From Margaritifera margaritifera (lineage: Eukaryota > Mollusca > Bivalvia > Unionida > Margaritiferidae): a stretch of 64,000 nt of DNA. Position 1 is the stretch's first letter. Each line of letters opens with the position of its first letter. Shown piece by piece: positions 45,764-64,000 of the stretch. The stretch lies in NCBI GenBank assembly GCA_029931535.1, contig JAQPZY010001569.1:3087001-3151000 (forward strand), in the 5' to 3' direction. Below the pieces are notes generated by a model, which worked only from the letters and a program-made list of their open reading frames with translations, was not told the origin of the DNA and did no database searches. A program made the translations under genes and the position numbers.

Positions 45764-46636
45764 TAGAGTTCTCGGCACTATTTTATTTGTTATAAGGTTG
45801 TTTACCATTTAACTTTGTTGTTTATTTTTGTGTATGGCATTAACCTCTTGACTTGATGATCAACAGTGTAAAAGTTCAAAAGTTCAAGACAACTGGAATC
45901 CCACGCAGTGCTTTGTTCTACTTAGTGAGCAATATTTAGAACTTTCCTTTTGGTTCGCACCATATAGCCATTTTTGTTCTACTTGTATATTATTGCCCAA
46001 ACTAAATTTTCATGTCAAACACTAATACATACATATATTTTTTTTTTATTAAACTTTCAAAGTCCTGTGATTTTAAATCCCTATATTATGCGATTACTCA
46101 GCACGATATGTGTCATCGCCTGTGAACATGTGATCGATTGAATCTGATTGGACGTTGGTGGATTCAAGGCTAGTGTATGTTATGATACAGTGCGTGTCGT
46201 GAGGGATGAGTGTAATTCATAAGGAAAAAGGTACATAATTTGTGGGATGGGACCCGTATATTAGTCTGGTTCCCCGATTCTTAAAACTCTCACATTAAAG
46301 GGGATTAATAGTCAGTGTCCCAGACTAGGGCGTGAACAAGCGTAGTGCATGTGTTTCCCCATAGAAAAATAGTTCCAGCATTATTTTTACCATTTTTTAT
46401 GTTATATTATATATTGAATGTAAAAAAAGCAATGTTTCTCAATTTGTATGGATAAAATGCTGGTATATATAAACAAAAGCAACTAAAGCAAACTTTGCAG
46501 CTGTATTCAACTTTGCGGAATAATTTTATGACGTCATTCCTGTGTGAAGATCTTTTCCTGGCGTGGAACATCGAAGTTTGTACTCGGCGACACTTAACTC
46601 TTAAAACGATAATACAAGACTTTAGAAAAAGAAAAA

Positions 46637-64000
<17,364 letters not shown>

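Overview
The window looks like nuclear DNA of a bivalve mollusc. It is AT-rich. Its genes are split by long introns with good GT/AG sites, and between them lie tandem and interspersed repeats and remains of cut-and-paste DNA transposons. The bivalve call is inference: several repeat fragments (12.4, 13.4, 20.7-21.2, 24.0 and 28.4 kb) have the wording I associate with bivalve intergenic repeats (runs of 'gaccttgacctttga', 'acagacggatggacgg', 'ggtggggcataa'). No bacterial operons, rRNA genes, intact tRNA genes or CRISPR arrays were seen, and I recognised no reverse transcriptase.

Layout. 0-11.3 kb: a repeat-rich block of about four diverged copies of one unit. The unit joins non-coding segments P and Q, a short array of ~140-bp units (family X) and decayed minus-strand pieces of a zinc-finger gene. 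A 563-bp TA-flanked MITE (114-676) and a 4.0-kb transposon (2592-6597) sit in two of these copies. The 4.0-kb element is the most interesting object here: a 26-bp perfect terminal inverted repeat, a 3-bp TAT duplication confirmed by an empty copy elsewhere in the window, a two-exon 451-aa transposase-like gene, and seven copies of a 14-bp motif that avoid the exons. 11.7-32.5 kb: one minus-strand gene reconstructed from exons with compatible phases. It starts MAAVLAPGKRM, has a Ser/Asp-rich middle built partly from similar phase-1 exons and a C2H2 finger, and has two possible last exons, one Myb/SANT-like and one cysteine-rich. Its introns hold minisatellites, SINE-like copies, a decayed Tigger element (26268-27889) and a small hAT MITE (30383-30564).

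32.5-41.6 kb: no gene recognised. 41655-44672: a 3.0-kb pogo-type transposon with TA-flanked inverted repeats and a transposase broken by in-frame TGA codons and a frameshift near a PHD-like C-terminus. 45.2-45.8 kb: two long AT microsatellites. 46.6 kb to the right edge: the 5' part of a DEAD-box RNA helicase gene of the DDX5/DDX17 (p68/p72) group on the plus strand. Five coding exons are seen, ending inside helicase domain 1, so the gene runs off the window. Its introns hold a 5-bp-TSD hAT-like element (49786-51014), a 2.5-kb TA-flanked element carrying a small acidic ORF (52696-55198), a pogo-like MITE (59560-60654) and arrays of ~140-150-bp repeats.

Only the helicase and the minus-strand zinc-finger gene look like working host genes. 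All other coding sequence seen belongs to transposons or gene relics. Exon borders were read by eye from splice sites, reading frame and family resemblance; no search or transcript data were used.
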